Shown: one piece after another, positions 1 through 8,553 of the stretch | Position numbering within the stretch: the stretch's first letter is position 1 | How the letters are laid out: each line of letters begins with the position of its first letter | Assembly: GCA_021162805.1 (NCBI GenBank) | Contig: JAGGXZ010000115.1 | Span: 1 to 53,806 of the forward strand | Direction: 5' to 3' | Length of the DNA: 53,806 nt | Source: Candidatus Poribacteria bacterium | Lineage (GTDB): Bacteria; Poribacteria; WGA-4E; B28-G17 | Position numbers and translations under genes: made by a program | Notes under the pieces: model-generated | Databases searched by the model: none | What the model saw: the letters and a program-made list of their open reading frames with translations, nothing else | Told to the model about the DNA's origin: nothing

Positions 1-1
1 A

Positions 2-1039
2 AAACTCGTCTATGAGTTTCTCCTTTCGGGGAATTACAACTTTTATCCGGACCACATAGGCGATGCCGTCTTCAGCTATATGAGACAGGGGGGCAAATCA
101 CTTCGGCCTGCCGTGTTGCTCTTTTCATGCGGGGCCGTCGGGGGAGATGAGAGGAGGGCGGTTCCGGCGGCGGCCGCTGTGGAGGTTTTCCACACCTGGA
201 CGCTCGTCCACGATGATATCATCGACAGGGATAAAACCAGACGGGGCGGACCGACCGTTCATGAGGAGTTCAGGATAAGGGCGATAGAGGAGATGGGATA
301 CAGATCCTCCGAGGCAAAGCACTATGGCATGTCGGTCGCCATGCTGGCCGGGGATATGCAGCAGGGATGGGCGGTTTCAATCCTGGCCGACATGGCCTTA
401 AAAGGAGATATAGATCCGAAGCTGGCTCTCTATCTGATAAGGGATTCCGAGATGAGGGTTCTCAGTATCCTGATAGACGGCGAGCTGAGGGATATACAGT
501 ATTCGAAGGTACCTATGGAACTCCTAAATGAAACCCTCATCCTGGACATGCTTTGGAAGAAGACGGGGATTCTATACGAATTTGCCGGAAAGGCCGGGGC
601 GATGATAGGGTTGAACACCACCGATCCGAATCACGAATACGTCAAGGCCATATCCTCCTTCACGAGCAAATGTGGAACCGCATTCCAGCTTCAGGACGAC
701 ATTCTGGGCGTGGTGGGCGACGAGAAGAAGCTGGGCAAACCGGTCGGCTCTGATATCCGTGAGGGCAAGAGAACCCTGGTGTTATATCACGCCTATCAGA
801 ACGCCAATCCATCCCAAAAGGAGTTCCTGATGTCGGTTCTGGGGAACCCGAGAGCCAAACTCTCCCAGATAAAGGAGGCGATAAAACTGCTCAGGGATCT
901 GGGAGGGGTGAGCTATACGGCTCATATGGCAAGGTCATATATCATCGACGCGCTGACATATCTCGAATCCATTCCGCCATCGCCGTATAAAGATCTGCTT
1001 GAATCATGGGCGCTATATATGATAGAGAGGAAGTTCTGA
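2..1039 (+). CDS. Polyprenyl diphosphate synthase, 5' partial
   Basis: Condenses isopentenyl diphosphate with allylic diphosphates to make a C15-C40 isoprenoid chain. The reading frame is open from base 2, so the gene enters from the left and the ATG at 80 is internal. Visible in order are the substrate-binding GGKSLRP, the first aspartate-rich motif in VHDDIIDRDKTRRG, and the second in FQLQDDILGVVGD followed by GSDIREGKRTL. All catalytic aspartates are present. A Trp lies five residues before the first DDxxD; chain length cannot be deduced safely. It sits one base upstream of dxs, so the precursor supply and the prenyl chain synthesis are probably co-transcribed. Confidence 0.93.
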   Translation, partial: KLVYEFLLSGNYNFYPDHIGDAVFSYMRQGGKSLRPAVLLFSCGAVGGDERRAVPAAAAVEVFHTWTLVHDDIIDRDKTRRGGPTVHEEFRIRAIEEMGYRSSEAKHYGMSVAMLAGDMQQGWAVSILADMALKGDIDPKLALYLIRDSEMRVLSILIDGELRDIQYSKVPMELLNETLILDMLWKKTGILYEFAGKAGAMIGLNTTDPNHEYVKAISSFTSKCGTAFQLQDDILGVVGDEKKLGKPVGSDIREGKRTLVLYHAYQNANPSQKEFLMSVLGNPRAKLSQIKEAIKLLRDLGGVSYTAHMARSYIIDALTYLESIPPSPYKDLLESWALYMIERKF

Positions 1040-1040
1040 A

Positions 1041-2888
1041 ATGGTGCTTGAAAGGGTTAATTCGCCGGCAGATCTTAAGAATCTAACGATAGAGGAGCTC
1101 AGGATATTAGCCGAGGAGATAAGACAGTATATCCTCACCGTTATGTCCAGCACGCCCGGACATCTGGCCTCAAACCTCGGCACGGTGGAGCTGACCCTCG
1201 CCCTGCACAGGGTCTTCGACGCCCCGTCGGATAAGATCATATGGGATGTGGGACATCAGGCCTATGCCCATAAGATCATCACCGGCAGAAGGGACCTTTT
1301 CCCTACCATAAGGAAATACGGCGGGTTGAGCGGTTTCCTGAAGCGGAACGAGAGCGAATATGACGCTTTCGGAGCGGGACATGCCGGCACCTCCATACCG
1401 GCAGCCCTTGGGATGGCGGTCGGCAGGGATATAAGAGGTGAGACGTTCAGGGTCATAGCCGTGATAGGCGATGGGGCCATGAGCACCGGAATGGCGTTTG
1501 AAGGTCTGAACAACGCCGGCGGCATGAGGCGAAACCTCATCGTGATCCTTAACGACAACAAGATGTCCATCTCACCCAATGTCGGCGCCCTGGCCAAATA
1601 CATAAACAGGATAGTCACCAATCGGGCATATACCCTTTTCAGGGAGAACACCGAGGAGATAATAAGGAGGATCTCCCCTGGAGCGGCGAGGCTTGCCAGA
1701 AGGCTCATATCGTTGATGGGCGAGGGGACCCTCTTTCAGGAGCTGGGGTTCCAGTATTTCGGGCCCGTCGACGGTCACGACATCGAGGAGATGATAGAGG
1801 TGTTCGAGGGGATCAAATACATGCATGGCCCCATCCTCGTGCACGTCGTGACGAAGAAGGGAAAGGGATATGAGTTCGCCGAGCGTAACCCCACCCGGTT
1901 TCACTCCGTCAGCGGAATCGATCTCGCCACCGGTCAACCCATAAAGCGGAAGGCCCCTCCATCCTACACCAGCATCTTCAGCCAGACGTTAATAGATCTG
2001 GCGCGTCAGGATGAGAGGATCATCGCCATAACGGCCGCCATGCCGAGCGGAACGGGGTTGGATAAGTTCATGAAGGCTTTCCCGGATAGATGCTTCGATC
2101 TGGGCATCGCAGAACAGTGTGCTGTGACCTTCGCCGCAGGATTGGCGGCTGAGGGGTTCAAACCGGTCGTCGCCATATACTCGACCTTTCTCCAGAGGGC
2201 ATATGACCAGATAGAACACGACGTCTGTCTACAGAACCTGCCGGTGGTGTTCGCCATGGATAGGGGAGGTTTGGTCGGCGAGGACGGCCCCACCCATCAC
2301 GGTGTCTTCGACTTCGCCTATCTCAGACATATACCGAACATCGTCGTCATGGCTCCCAGGGATGAGGATGAGTTGAGACATATGCTTAAGACGGCGCTGG
2401 AGTATGACGGCCCCATAGCCATGAGATATCCCCGCGGCGCGGGGGTGGGAGTTGAGCTCTCAGAGGAACTTAAAACAATACCGATAGGCAGGGCCGAGCT
2501 GATGAGGGAAGGAGGCGATCTCCTGATCCTGGCCATAGGTCGAACTGTCCATCCCGCCCTGAAAGCCGCCGAGAGACTTGAGACCGAGGGGGTAAAGGCT
2601 GCGGTGGTCAACTCCAGATTCGTCAAGCCCCTGGATGAGGAGATGATACTGGACATGTGTTCCCGAATCGGCAGGATCATCACCGTGGAGGATCACGTCC
2701 TGGCAGGGGGATTTGGCAGCGCCGTCTGCGAGCTCCTGATGGACAGAGGTATCGCCGTTAAGGTCAAACGGCTCGGCATCTCCGATAGGTTCATCGAACA
2801 CGGAGATCTGAAAACATTACACAGGATATGCGGGATAGATGAGGAGGGGATATATAGGGCCGCCACGCAGATCATGGAATCAGGGTGA
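1041..2888 (+). CDS. dxs: 1-deoxy-D-xylulose-5-phosphate synthase
   Basis: First step of the MEP isoprenoid pathway: pyruvate plus glyceraldehyde-3-phosphate gives DXP, using thiamine diphosphate. The 615-residue length is normal for the family. The ThDP/Mg site is seen as GDGAMSTG at about residue 143 and NDNKMSISPNVG shortly after; the catalytic glutamate lies in AEQCAVTFAAG near residue 357; GLVGEDGPTHHGVFD is the family signature of the pyrimidine domain; the C-terminal transketolase domain runs from about residue 490. The ATG follows the prenyl synthase stop by one base and is preceded by GAGAGGAAG. It precedes a sugar kinase by four bases, so all four genes to 5164 are probably one operon. 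Confidence 0.97.
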   Translation: MVLERVNSPADLKNLTIEELRILAEEIRQYILTVMSSTPGHLASNLGTVELTLALHRVFDAPSDKIIWDVGHQAYAHKIITGRRDLFPTIRKYGGLSGFLKRNESEYDAFGAGHAGTSIPAALGMAVGRDIRGETFRVIAVIGDGAMSTGMAFEGLNNAGGMRRNLIVILNDNKMSISPNVGALAKYINRIVTNRAYTLFRENTEEIIRRISPGAARLARRLISLMGEGTLFQELGFQYFGPVDGHDIEEMIEVFEGIKYMHGPILVHVVTKKGKGYEFAERNPTRFHSVSGIDLATGQPIKRKAPPSYTSIFSQTLIDLARQDERIIAITAAMPSGTGLDKFMKAFPDRCFDLGIAEQCAVTFAAGLAAEGFKPVVAIYSTFLQRAYDQIEHDVCLQNLPVVFAMDRGGLVGEDGPTHHGVFDFAYLRHIPNIVVMAPRDEDELRHMLKTALEYDGPIAMRYPRGAGVGVELSEELKTIPIGRAELMREGGDLLILAIGRTVHPALKAAERLETEGVKAAVVNSRFVKPLDEEMILDMCSRIGRIITVEDHVLAGGFGSAVCELLMDRGIAVKVKRLGISDRFIEHGDLKTLHRICGIDEEGIYRAATQIMESG

Positions 2889-2892
2889 AACC

Positions 2893-4239
2893 GTGAAATT
2901 TAGGGAAGGATGGTTCGACTCCGGCGAGGATGTCTTTCTCTCCCGCGCCCCGGGAAGGCTGGACGTCATGGGCGGGATCGCCGACTATAGCGGCTCGAAC
3001 GTCTTCGAGATGCCCCTGAGGAACGCCGTCACCGTCGGATGCCAGCGCAGGAAGGACGATAAGCTCCGGGTGCTGAGCCTGAACGCCGAGGAAGAGGGGT
3101 TCGATCCGAAGGTGGAGCTTTCCATCTACGACCTGTTCAAGTCCTACGATCAACTCCGCTCCCTATTCTCATTTAATCCCAAGAGAAGATGGGCCGGATA
3201 TGTGCTGGGGGTCTTCCCCGTCCTGATACATGAGGGAATTGTGAGGCGGTTCCCGTGTGGGGCGAACATCCTGATAGACAGCACCGTCCCTATGGGAGCA
3301 GGGATAAGCTCGTCGGCGGCGCTGGAAGTCGCATCGATGAGCTCAATACTGGCGTGTTACGGCCTGAAACTCGATCCGATGAGGATAGCAAGCCTCTGTC
3401 AAATCGTGGAGAATCGGATCGTCGGGGCGCCGTGTGGGATCATGGATCAGATAACGTCGGTTATGGGACGTAGAAACAGACTCATATCCATCCTCTGCCG
3501 CCCCGGCGAGGTTCTGGAACAGGTCGAAATACCCGATTTCATCCGGTTCGTCGGGATAAACTCCCGCGTCAAAAGGAGCACGGCGGGCGAGGCCTATACG
3601 AAAACCAGAACGGCGACCTTCATGGGTTTCACGATCATACTGCATGAGCTCAAGCTGGAGGCGAAGTACCTTTGTGAGGTGTCGCCGGAGGAATTTAGGG
3701 GGGAGCTCGCCCAGGTCCTCCCGCTGAGAATGAAAGGGGAGGAGTTCCTCAGACGGTACGGAGACACGGTCGACACCGTCACGGAGGTCAACCCCTATGA
3801 GATATATCGCGTTCGGAGCTGCACGGAACATCCGATTTACGAAAACAGAAGGGTCGAGAGATTCATCAAGTTGATCAAATCCCTGAGCCGGTTCGACTCC
3901 CTTAAAGATGCGATCCCCACGCTCAGGAAAGCAGGTTCGCTCATGTATAGCTCGCATTGGAGCTATAAATACCGGGCAGGGCTGGGGTGCAGGGAGGTGG
4001 ATATGATCGTCAGGTTCGCCCGCAAGCTGGGAGTTGAGATGGGGATCTTCGGGGCGAAGATAACCGGGGGAGGAGGTGGCGGGACAGTGGCGGTGATGTG
4101 CTCAAGCGATTCCGACTGGGCGCTGGAGGAGATATGCAGCCGATATCGCTCGGCCACGGGCCTTAAACCCGATCTGTTCATCGGATCATCCGATGGGGCG
4201 GCGTTATATGGGATCGAAGTGCATCGAACGGGGAGATAG
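2893..4239 (+). CDS. GHMP sugar kinase resembling plant L-arabinokinase / galactokinase
   Basis: ATP-dependent sugar-1-kinase of the GHMP superfamily. Start chosen at GTG 2893 (AGGGTGA just upstream, four bases after dxs), giving 448 residues; an upstream in-frame ATG at 2839 would overlap dxs. Motif 1, APGRLDVMGGIADYSGS (about residues 18-34), differs from the usual galactokinase GRVNLIGEHTDYN and, from memory, matches the kinase domain of Arabidopsis ARA1 almost word for word. Motif 2 (MGAGISSSAALEVASMS, about 132-148), ENRIVGAPCGIMDQ and ITGGGGGGTVAVM (about 389) also follow ARA1. The next gene is a nucleotidyltransferase, which fits salvage of free arabinose or galactose to a UDP- or NDP-sugar. 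Substrate is inferred, not shown. Confidence 0.8.
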   Translation: MKFREGWFDSGEDVFLSRAPGRLDVMGGIADYSGSNVFEMPLRNAVTVGCQRRKDDKLRVLSLNAEEEGFDPKVELSIYDLFKSYDQLRSLFSFNPKRRWAGYVLGVFPVLIHEGIVRRFPCGANILIDSTVPMGAGISSSAALEVASMSSILACYGLKLDPMRIASLCQIVENRIVGAPCGIMDQITSVMGRRNRLISILCRPGEVLEQVEIPDFIRFVGINSRVKRSTAGEAYTKTRTATFMGFTIILHELKLEAKYLCEVSPEEFRGELAQVLPLRMKGEEFLRRYGDTVDTVTEVNPYEIYRVRSCTEHPIYENRRVERFIKLIKSLSRFDSLKDAIPTLRKAGSLMYSSHWSYKYRAGLGCREVDMIVRFARKLGVEMGIFGAKITGGGGGGTVAVMCSSDSDWALEEICSRYRSATGLKPDLFIGSSDGAALYGIEVHRTGR

Positions 4240-4240
4240 A

Positions 4241-5164
4241 ATGAAGGTCAGAAAATGCGTCATCCCTCTTGCCGGGCTCGGCACGAGGATGTATCCCCTC
4301 ACAAGAGTAGTTCCCAAGGCTTTCCTTCCGGTGATAGACATGGATGGATTTGCCAAGCCCGCCCTCCATCTCATGTTGCTTGAGGCAGCGGAATCGGGGA
4401 TCGAGGAGATCTGCCTGGTCGTTCGTCCCGGACAGGATGAGATGATAGCGAGATACCTGTTCGACCAACCGCCTCCTCAAATACGTTGTAGGGCAGATCT
4501 ATTTCACATGGAGGATCAGAGGGAAAAGCTGGGGGATCTCGTCAGATTCGCCTTTCAGGACGAGCCACATGGTTTCGGCCATGCCGTATACTGCGCCAGG
4601 AAACTTGTGGGAGATAACCCGTTCGTCGTGAGCTTAGGTGACCATCTCTATCGCTCAGGCTCCAAGAAACGATGTATCGCCCAGGTTATGGAGGTCTTCG
4701 AGAGGTTTTCCCTCAACGTCACGGGATTGACGGTCGTCGAGGAGGATCAGGTTCGATCCGTGGGAATTATATCGGGTCAGTTTCTGCCGGGCGAAGATCG
4801 CATCCTGAAGCTCGAAAGGTTGGTGGAAAAGCCAGATCCATCCTATGCCAGAGAGAACCTTAAAATCGAAGGGATCAACGGGTATCTCGGCAATTTCGGG
4901 ATAGACGTGTTGAGACCAAGCGTATTCGATGTGCTCGAGAGGATGATCGCCGAAACGCCCTCTGAACATGAGGTCCAACTGCGCGACGCGATGGATGAGC
5001 TTGTAGGATCGGAGGGCATGCTGGGATACATCGTCGAAGGCGAGAGGTTCGACATCGGCACCCCTTTGGAATACCTGAAAAGCCTGATTCGATGGCATCA
5101 AGGTGTTTCTTCTTGGCTCATATCATCGCTGGACCGCTACATTCAAGGGGAATTTGAGCGATAG
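4241..5164 (+). CDS. Sugar-1-phosphate nucleotidyltransferase (GalU-like)
   Basis: Transfers a nucleotidyl group from an NTP (probably UTP) to a sugar-1-phosphate. ATG at 4241 lies two bases after the kinase stop with GGGGAGA upstream; 307 residues, close to bacterial GalU. The N-terminal signature is PLAGLGTRMYPLTRVVPKAFLPV split as GLGTR, T and PK, all conserved. VVSLGDHLY contains the metal-binding Asp region and EKPDPSYA the sugar-phosphate loop. Directly following the L-arabinokinase-like gene, it could activate the sugar-1-phosphate that the kinase produces. GalU proper is the default alternative. Its last 22 bases overlap the convergent beta-helix gene. Confidence 0.85.
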   Translation: MKVRKCVIPLAGLGTRMYPLTRVVPKAFLPVIDMDGFAKPALHLMLLEAAESGIEEICLVVRPGQDEMIARYLFDQPPPQIRCRADLFHMEDQREKLGDLVRFAFQDEPHGFGHAVYCARKLVGDNPFVVSLGDHLYRSGSKKRCIAQVMEVFERFSLNVTGLTVVEEDQVRSVGIISGQFLPGEDRILKLERLVEKPDPSYARENLKIEGINGYLGNFGIDVLRPSVFDVLERMIAETPSEHEVQLRDAMDELVGSEGMLGYIVEGERFDIGTPLEYLKSLIRWHQGVSSWLISSLDRYIQGEFER

Positions 5165-7158
5165 AGCCCTATCTTCTCGAAGGGGATGGGCTTAAATCCG
5201 ATCTTATATGCCGGTGAATCGGGGCGCAGGCGGAAATCCATCTTCTCGGCATCTACGAAGAGCGGGTTTTGATCGATGAGGTTTTCCTCAAATCGCACAT
5301 ATGGTTTCGCCTTCCCCTCGATCTCCAGCCATTTCCCTCTCCAGCAGACGTTACGGATGATCCTGTTCCCCTTGGGCGCGGCCGGCTCGTCCTCCAGGAT
5401 GTTCACCAGCTCTGGATACCTCTCGCTCCAGGGCGGCTTCTTATACGGCACCCTGTTCAACCGTTCCACCATCGTCGTGTTCACGTGATAAGATGCCCAT
5501 CCCATCGCACGAGCATCCACATGCACGGCAGGGTTACATTCCACAAAGATGTTGTTCTCCACGATGTTATCCCTTCCGCCGCCGATGAAAGCGGCGCGGG
5601 TCACGCGATAGAAGACGTTGCCGTAGATGATCGTGCCGCACAACATATCATCCAGATAAACGCCCATACATCCCCGATTCTGAAATCCGTTGATGTGATG
5701 GAAGAAGTTGTATCGGATGACGGTCCCCCGCCATGTCCAATCCCGTCCGCTGTAGATCGCCCCGGCGTCGTTGGATTCGAGGCAGACGTGGTGGATCTCG
5801 TTGAACTCGATCAGATGATCGTTTCCGCTGAAGGCGATCGCCTGGTGCGGCGCATCGTGGATGAGGTTATGTCTCGCCCGGTTGCCGACTCCGCTCAATG
5901 AGACGGCGGGGGTGTACATCCTCTTCCACAGGCCGTAATGATGGATGTGGTTGTTCTCGGCGAGATGCCCGGCGGGGATCAATCTCCTCCGATCGCCGCC
6001 GCTCAGGGCTATGCCGCCGTGGCCGATGTTGTAGATCTCACATCCCGTCACCTTATCCCCTTTCCCGCCGGAGATCCGCACCGCCCATCCATGGATATTA
6101 CGGATGGTGCAGTCGATGATTCGATCCTCCTCGCCGTTTGCGATCGTGATGGCGTTGCCCCGCGCCACCTCCAGGGTAAATCCCTGAAGCGTCACATGTG
6201 AGACATCCCTCATCTCCACCAACGTGGAGACAGTGGAAACCGTCGGGCATCCGTTTTCGATATCGCCGGGCGGCCAGAAGTAGAGGATGCCGCTCTCCCG
6301 GTCGAGATACCACTCGCCGGGGCTGTCCAGCTCGGCGAGGATGTTATATGCGTAAAACCATTGGCCCTTGCGATATCCATAGCTATGATAGGGCGGAGCG
6401 ACGGAGATAATCCGTCTCTCAGTATCTATCGACTCGATCCTATGTCGCTGATCGGACCAGTCCCAGAACCAGTATCCATGCAACCATGGGTCCTTCTCAC
6501 CGACCCACCGTTTGGGCCGATCGCCCTCATAATAGAACTTTCCGATCTTGCTGCCCTTGATGCCGTGGATCTGATGTCCATCATGGGCGACCACGTCGGC
6601 GATATGCATGAATCCCTCGTTCGGATACCGCGCCAGCGTCATGGGTTTGTCGTTGAAGAAAAGCTCCAGACCACCGCCGCTTGGCCGGCCGTAATCGGTT
6701 ATCCCGATGGAACGCAGATCGGCCTGCATGACCTTTCCCCTGGCCGATTCATCCAAGCGGCCCAGTATAGAGCGATCGGTGACCGGCTGCCAGTTCGACA
6801 CCGGTTTGCCGCCGATCAGCCTGACCTCCTCACCCGGATAGGCTCTATAGAGGATAGGCGTGTCGGGCGTGCCGGAGTCCTCAGAGGTCAGCTTGAAGGG
6901 TTTATCCAAGTAATATCTTCCTCCGCGCACGAAGACCGTCACGCTGCCCTTCAGTTTCCCCTCGGCCTTCAGCCTTCGGATCTCATCGCGGGCCCGTTCC
7001 AGGGTGGCAAACGGCCCGTCGTTCTCCTCAGCGTTCGGCTCAGGAAGCCTTCCGGACCATCCATCATCGCCATCTATGGAGACGTAGAGAACGAGGCCTT
7101 TAGGCCCGTTCATCGCCGTGATTATCCCCATCGTTACGGCCATCACCAGCCATTCCAT
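5143..7158 (-). CDS. Secreted right-handed parallel beta-helix protein
   Basis: Predicted exported protein of 671 residues; no enzyme activity can be assigned. I chose ATG 7158 because AGGAGG lies six bases upstream; a GTG at 7185 would add nine residues and place the Shine-Dalgarno inside the gene. A hydrophobic leader occupies residues 2-16, followed by YVSIDGDDGWSG, a start typical of secreted beta-helix proteins with a DUF1565-like opening. GPFATLERARDEIRRLK and VFVRGGRYYLDKPF are family-typical. Residues from about 310 carry beta-helix coils rich in G, N and I (for example NAITIANGEEDRIIDCTIRN and NLIHDAPHQAIAFSGNDHLI). Polysaccharide lyase or epimerase activity is possible. Confidence 0.85.
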   Translation of the reverse strand: MEWLVMAVTMGIITAMNGPKGLVLYVSIDGDDGWSGRLPEPNAEENDGPFATLERARDEIRRLKAEGKLKGSVTVFVRGGRYYLDKPFKLTSEDSGTPDTPILYRAYPGEEVRLIGGKPVSNWQPVTDRSILGRLDESARGKVMQADLRSIGITDYGRPSGGGLELFFNDKPMTLARYPNEGFMHIADVVAHDGHQIHGIKGSKIGKFYYEGDRPKRWVGEKDPWLHGYWFWDWSDQRHRIESIDTERRIISVAPPYHSYGYRKGQWFYAYNILAELDSPGEWYLDRESGILYFWPPGDIENGCPTVSTVSTLVEMRDVSHVTLQGFTLEVARGNAITIANGEEDRIIDCTIRNIHGWAVRISGGKGDKVTGCEIYNIGHGGIALSGGDRRRLIPAGHLAENNHIHHYGLWKRMYTPAVSLSGVGNRARHNLIHDAPHQAIAFSGNDHLIEFNEIHHVCLESNDAGAIYSGRDWTWRGTVIRYNFFHHINGFQNRGCMGVYLDDMLCGTIIYGNVFYRVTRAAFIGGGRDNIVENNIFVECNPAVHVDARAMGWASYHVNTTMVERLNRVPYKKPPWSERYPELVNILEDEPAAPKGNRIIRNVCWRGKWLEIEGKAKPYVRFEENLIDQNPLFVDAEKMDFRLRPDSPAYKIGFKPIPFEKIGLYRSNSP

Positions 7159-7204
7159 GCCTTCCCTCCTCATACTGTAAGACACCTCTGAAGCTCGAAG
7201 GGTT

Positions 7205-7435
7205 TATCTAACGGTTTCAATCTCCGTGATCTTCCCGATTTCATCTTCATGGATGAAGATAAGCTGACCGTGGATCTCCCTTCCTGCAATTTTGATCTTT
7301 TGGGGTGTCTCCGCGCTCACAAGGTAATCCCAATCGCCGTCGGGGTTCTCTCCCTATTCTCCAACGTATCCGATGGAACTTGCGATATTGTAACAGTAGC
7401 TCCTTATGTCGTCAAGATCTGGAAGACATAAAAGG
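7205..7435 (-). pseudogene. Possible decayed coding remnant
   Basis: The gap between the beta-helix gene and the esterase (7159-7504) holds no intact gene. On the minus strand one frame reads about 76 protein-like codons ending at the TAA of 7205-7207, interrupted by one TAG at 7355-7357. The stretch after the TAG includes DGDWDYLVSAETPQ and FIHEDEIGKITEIE, and before it LDDIRSYCYNIASS. No start codon with a ribosome site is visible and no family was recognised. It may be the tail of a lost gene or chance. Confidence 0.25.
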
Positions 7436-7464
7436 TTGAAAGACCCCCTGTTTTATGTTATCGT
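7436..7464 (+). promoter_or_regulatory. Candidate sigma70 promoter for the esterase
   Basis: TTGAAA at 7436-7441 and TATCGT at 7459-7464 are separated by 17 bases, about 40 bases before the esterase ATG. The -10 is only a partial match. Confidence 0.35.
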
Positions 7465-7504
7465 AACCTCAAACATGATACGGTCGCATCCTCAGGAGGT
7501 TGAG

Positions 7505-8176
7505 ATGGAATACAGATGTATGTTCGAGAGGGAGATTGAAATAGTCAAAACCGTTCGGCTGAGATATCTCCTCTTTCTACCCGATGAATACAGCAGGGAT
7601 CCAAGGAGAAAATGGCCACTGATCCTTTTCCTACACGGAGCGGGGGAGAGGGGAGATGACCTGGATCTGCTTAAAAGACATGGAATACCGAAAATCACCG
7701 AAAGATGGAGGGATTTTCCGTTTATAGCCGTCTCGCCTCAATGTCCGAGGTATTCATGGTGGACGGCGGAGATAGAATCACTGAACGCCTTCCTGGATCA
7801 CATCGTGGAGAGCTATTCCGTCGATGTCAGCAGGGTATATCTGACGGGATTGAGCATGGGGGGATTTGGAACCTGGCGGTTGGCCGCCTCATATCCCGAG
7901 AGGTTCGCAGCCATAGCTCCTATCTGCGGCGGTGGTGATCCCGAATGGGCGCCGCGGCTGAAGGATATACCGGTATGGGTCTTCCACGGGGCTAAGGATG
8001 AGATCGTTCCCTTAAGCGAGTCCGAGAAGATGGTTGAAGCACTGAAAGCCTGCGGCGGGAATGTTCGATTCACCGTCTATCCCGACGCAGGACATGACTC
8101 TTGGACGCAGACATATGAAAATCCGGAGCTCTACGAGTGGCTCCTGCAACACTCCAAAGGTGAAACCGATCAGTAA
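7505..8176 (+). CDS. Alpha/beta hydrolase, esterase/phospholipase-carboxylesterase type
   Basis: Serine hydrolase of 223 residues without a signal peptide. Start is ATG 7505 with AGGAGG five bases upstream; a longer in-frame ORF from 7406 lacks such a site. The oxyanion region is LILFLHGAGERGDD (about residues 38-51), the nucleophile elbow GLSMGGFG at about 117-124, the acid in GAKDEIVP near 168 and the histidine in DAGHDSW near 200, so the catalytic triad is complete. The architecture matches PHB-depolymerase/esterase-like hydrolases found beside polysaccharide genes; substrate unknown. Its 3' end overlaps the sulfatase relic by seven bases tail to tail. Confidence 0.88.
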   Translation: MEYRCMFEREIEIVKTVRLRYLLFLPDEYSRDPRRKWPLILFLHGAGERGDDLDLLKRHGIPKITERWRDFPFIAVSPQCPRYSWWTAEIESLNAFLDHIVESYSVDVSRVYLTGLSMGGFGTWRLAASYPERFAAIAPICGGGDPEWAPRLKDIPVWVFHGAKDEIVPLSESEKMVEALKACGGNVRFTVYPDAGHDSWTQTYENPELYEWLLQHSKGETDQ

Positions 8177-8553
8177 GCCCAAACGGGGCGTATGGGGCGC
8201 TCGATCTGGATCAGCCGCTTTAACATCTCATGCCGAAGCTCAGCCAGGATGTTGTCGTATCTGGCCTTTCCGGCCAGGCCTGATAGCTGATCCGGCGCCA
8301 CCCGTCTGACCCACGCTCGATAGGCGTCCTCATAACATCCGGGCTCGTCCGAAATCTCCAAGTGATCGAATCCATATGATGGATGAGGTTCCCCGTGATC
8401 TCTGTTTGAGCAGGGTAGGAAGTGAAGCTTGCCTATATTGGCGGAGGTATAACCGTAGTTCTTGAGCAGCATAGGCAGCGTGATGGCCTCTCATCGAAGT
8501 TCACCCCTTCCTCCGAGATTTTGGGGTTTTGATCTCGCGATTTCCAGAAGAGC
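8170..8553 (-). pseudogene. Sulfatase relic with internal deletion and frameshift
   Basis: Remnant of an arylsulfatase-type gene. The readable frame 8170-8472 begins with MLLKNYGYTSANIGKLHF, the N-terminal region that follows the active-site Cys segment in sulfatases, then YGFDHLEIS and YEDAYRAWVRR. It jumps directly to a typical sulfatase C-terminus (LRHEMLKRLIQIERPI). Several hundred central residues are absent. Upstream, 8480-8553 continues in another frame as NPKISEEGVNFDE and then needs a shift near 8485 to read AITLP into the main frame. The C-x-P/S-x-R active-site segment is missing. Clearly non-functional as a sulfatase. Confidence 0.75.

Noticed and set aside
2839-2892. Longer start for the GHMP kinase
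   Set aside because: It overlaps dxs, adds residues unlike the family and lacks a good ribosome site; GTG 2893 has one.
6361-7191. Plus-strand 276-residue open frame opposite the beta-helix gene
   Set aside because: It is a shadow of the real minus-strand gene and has no family motifs.
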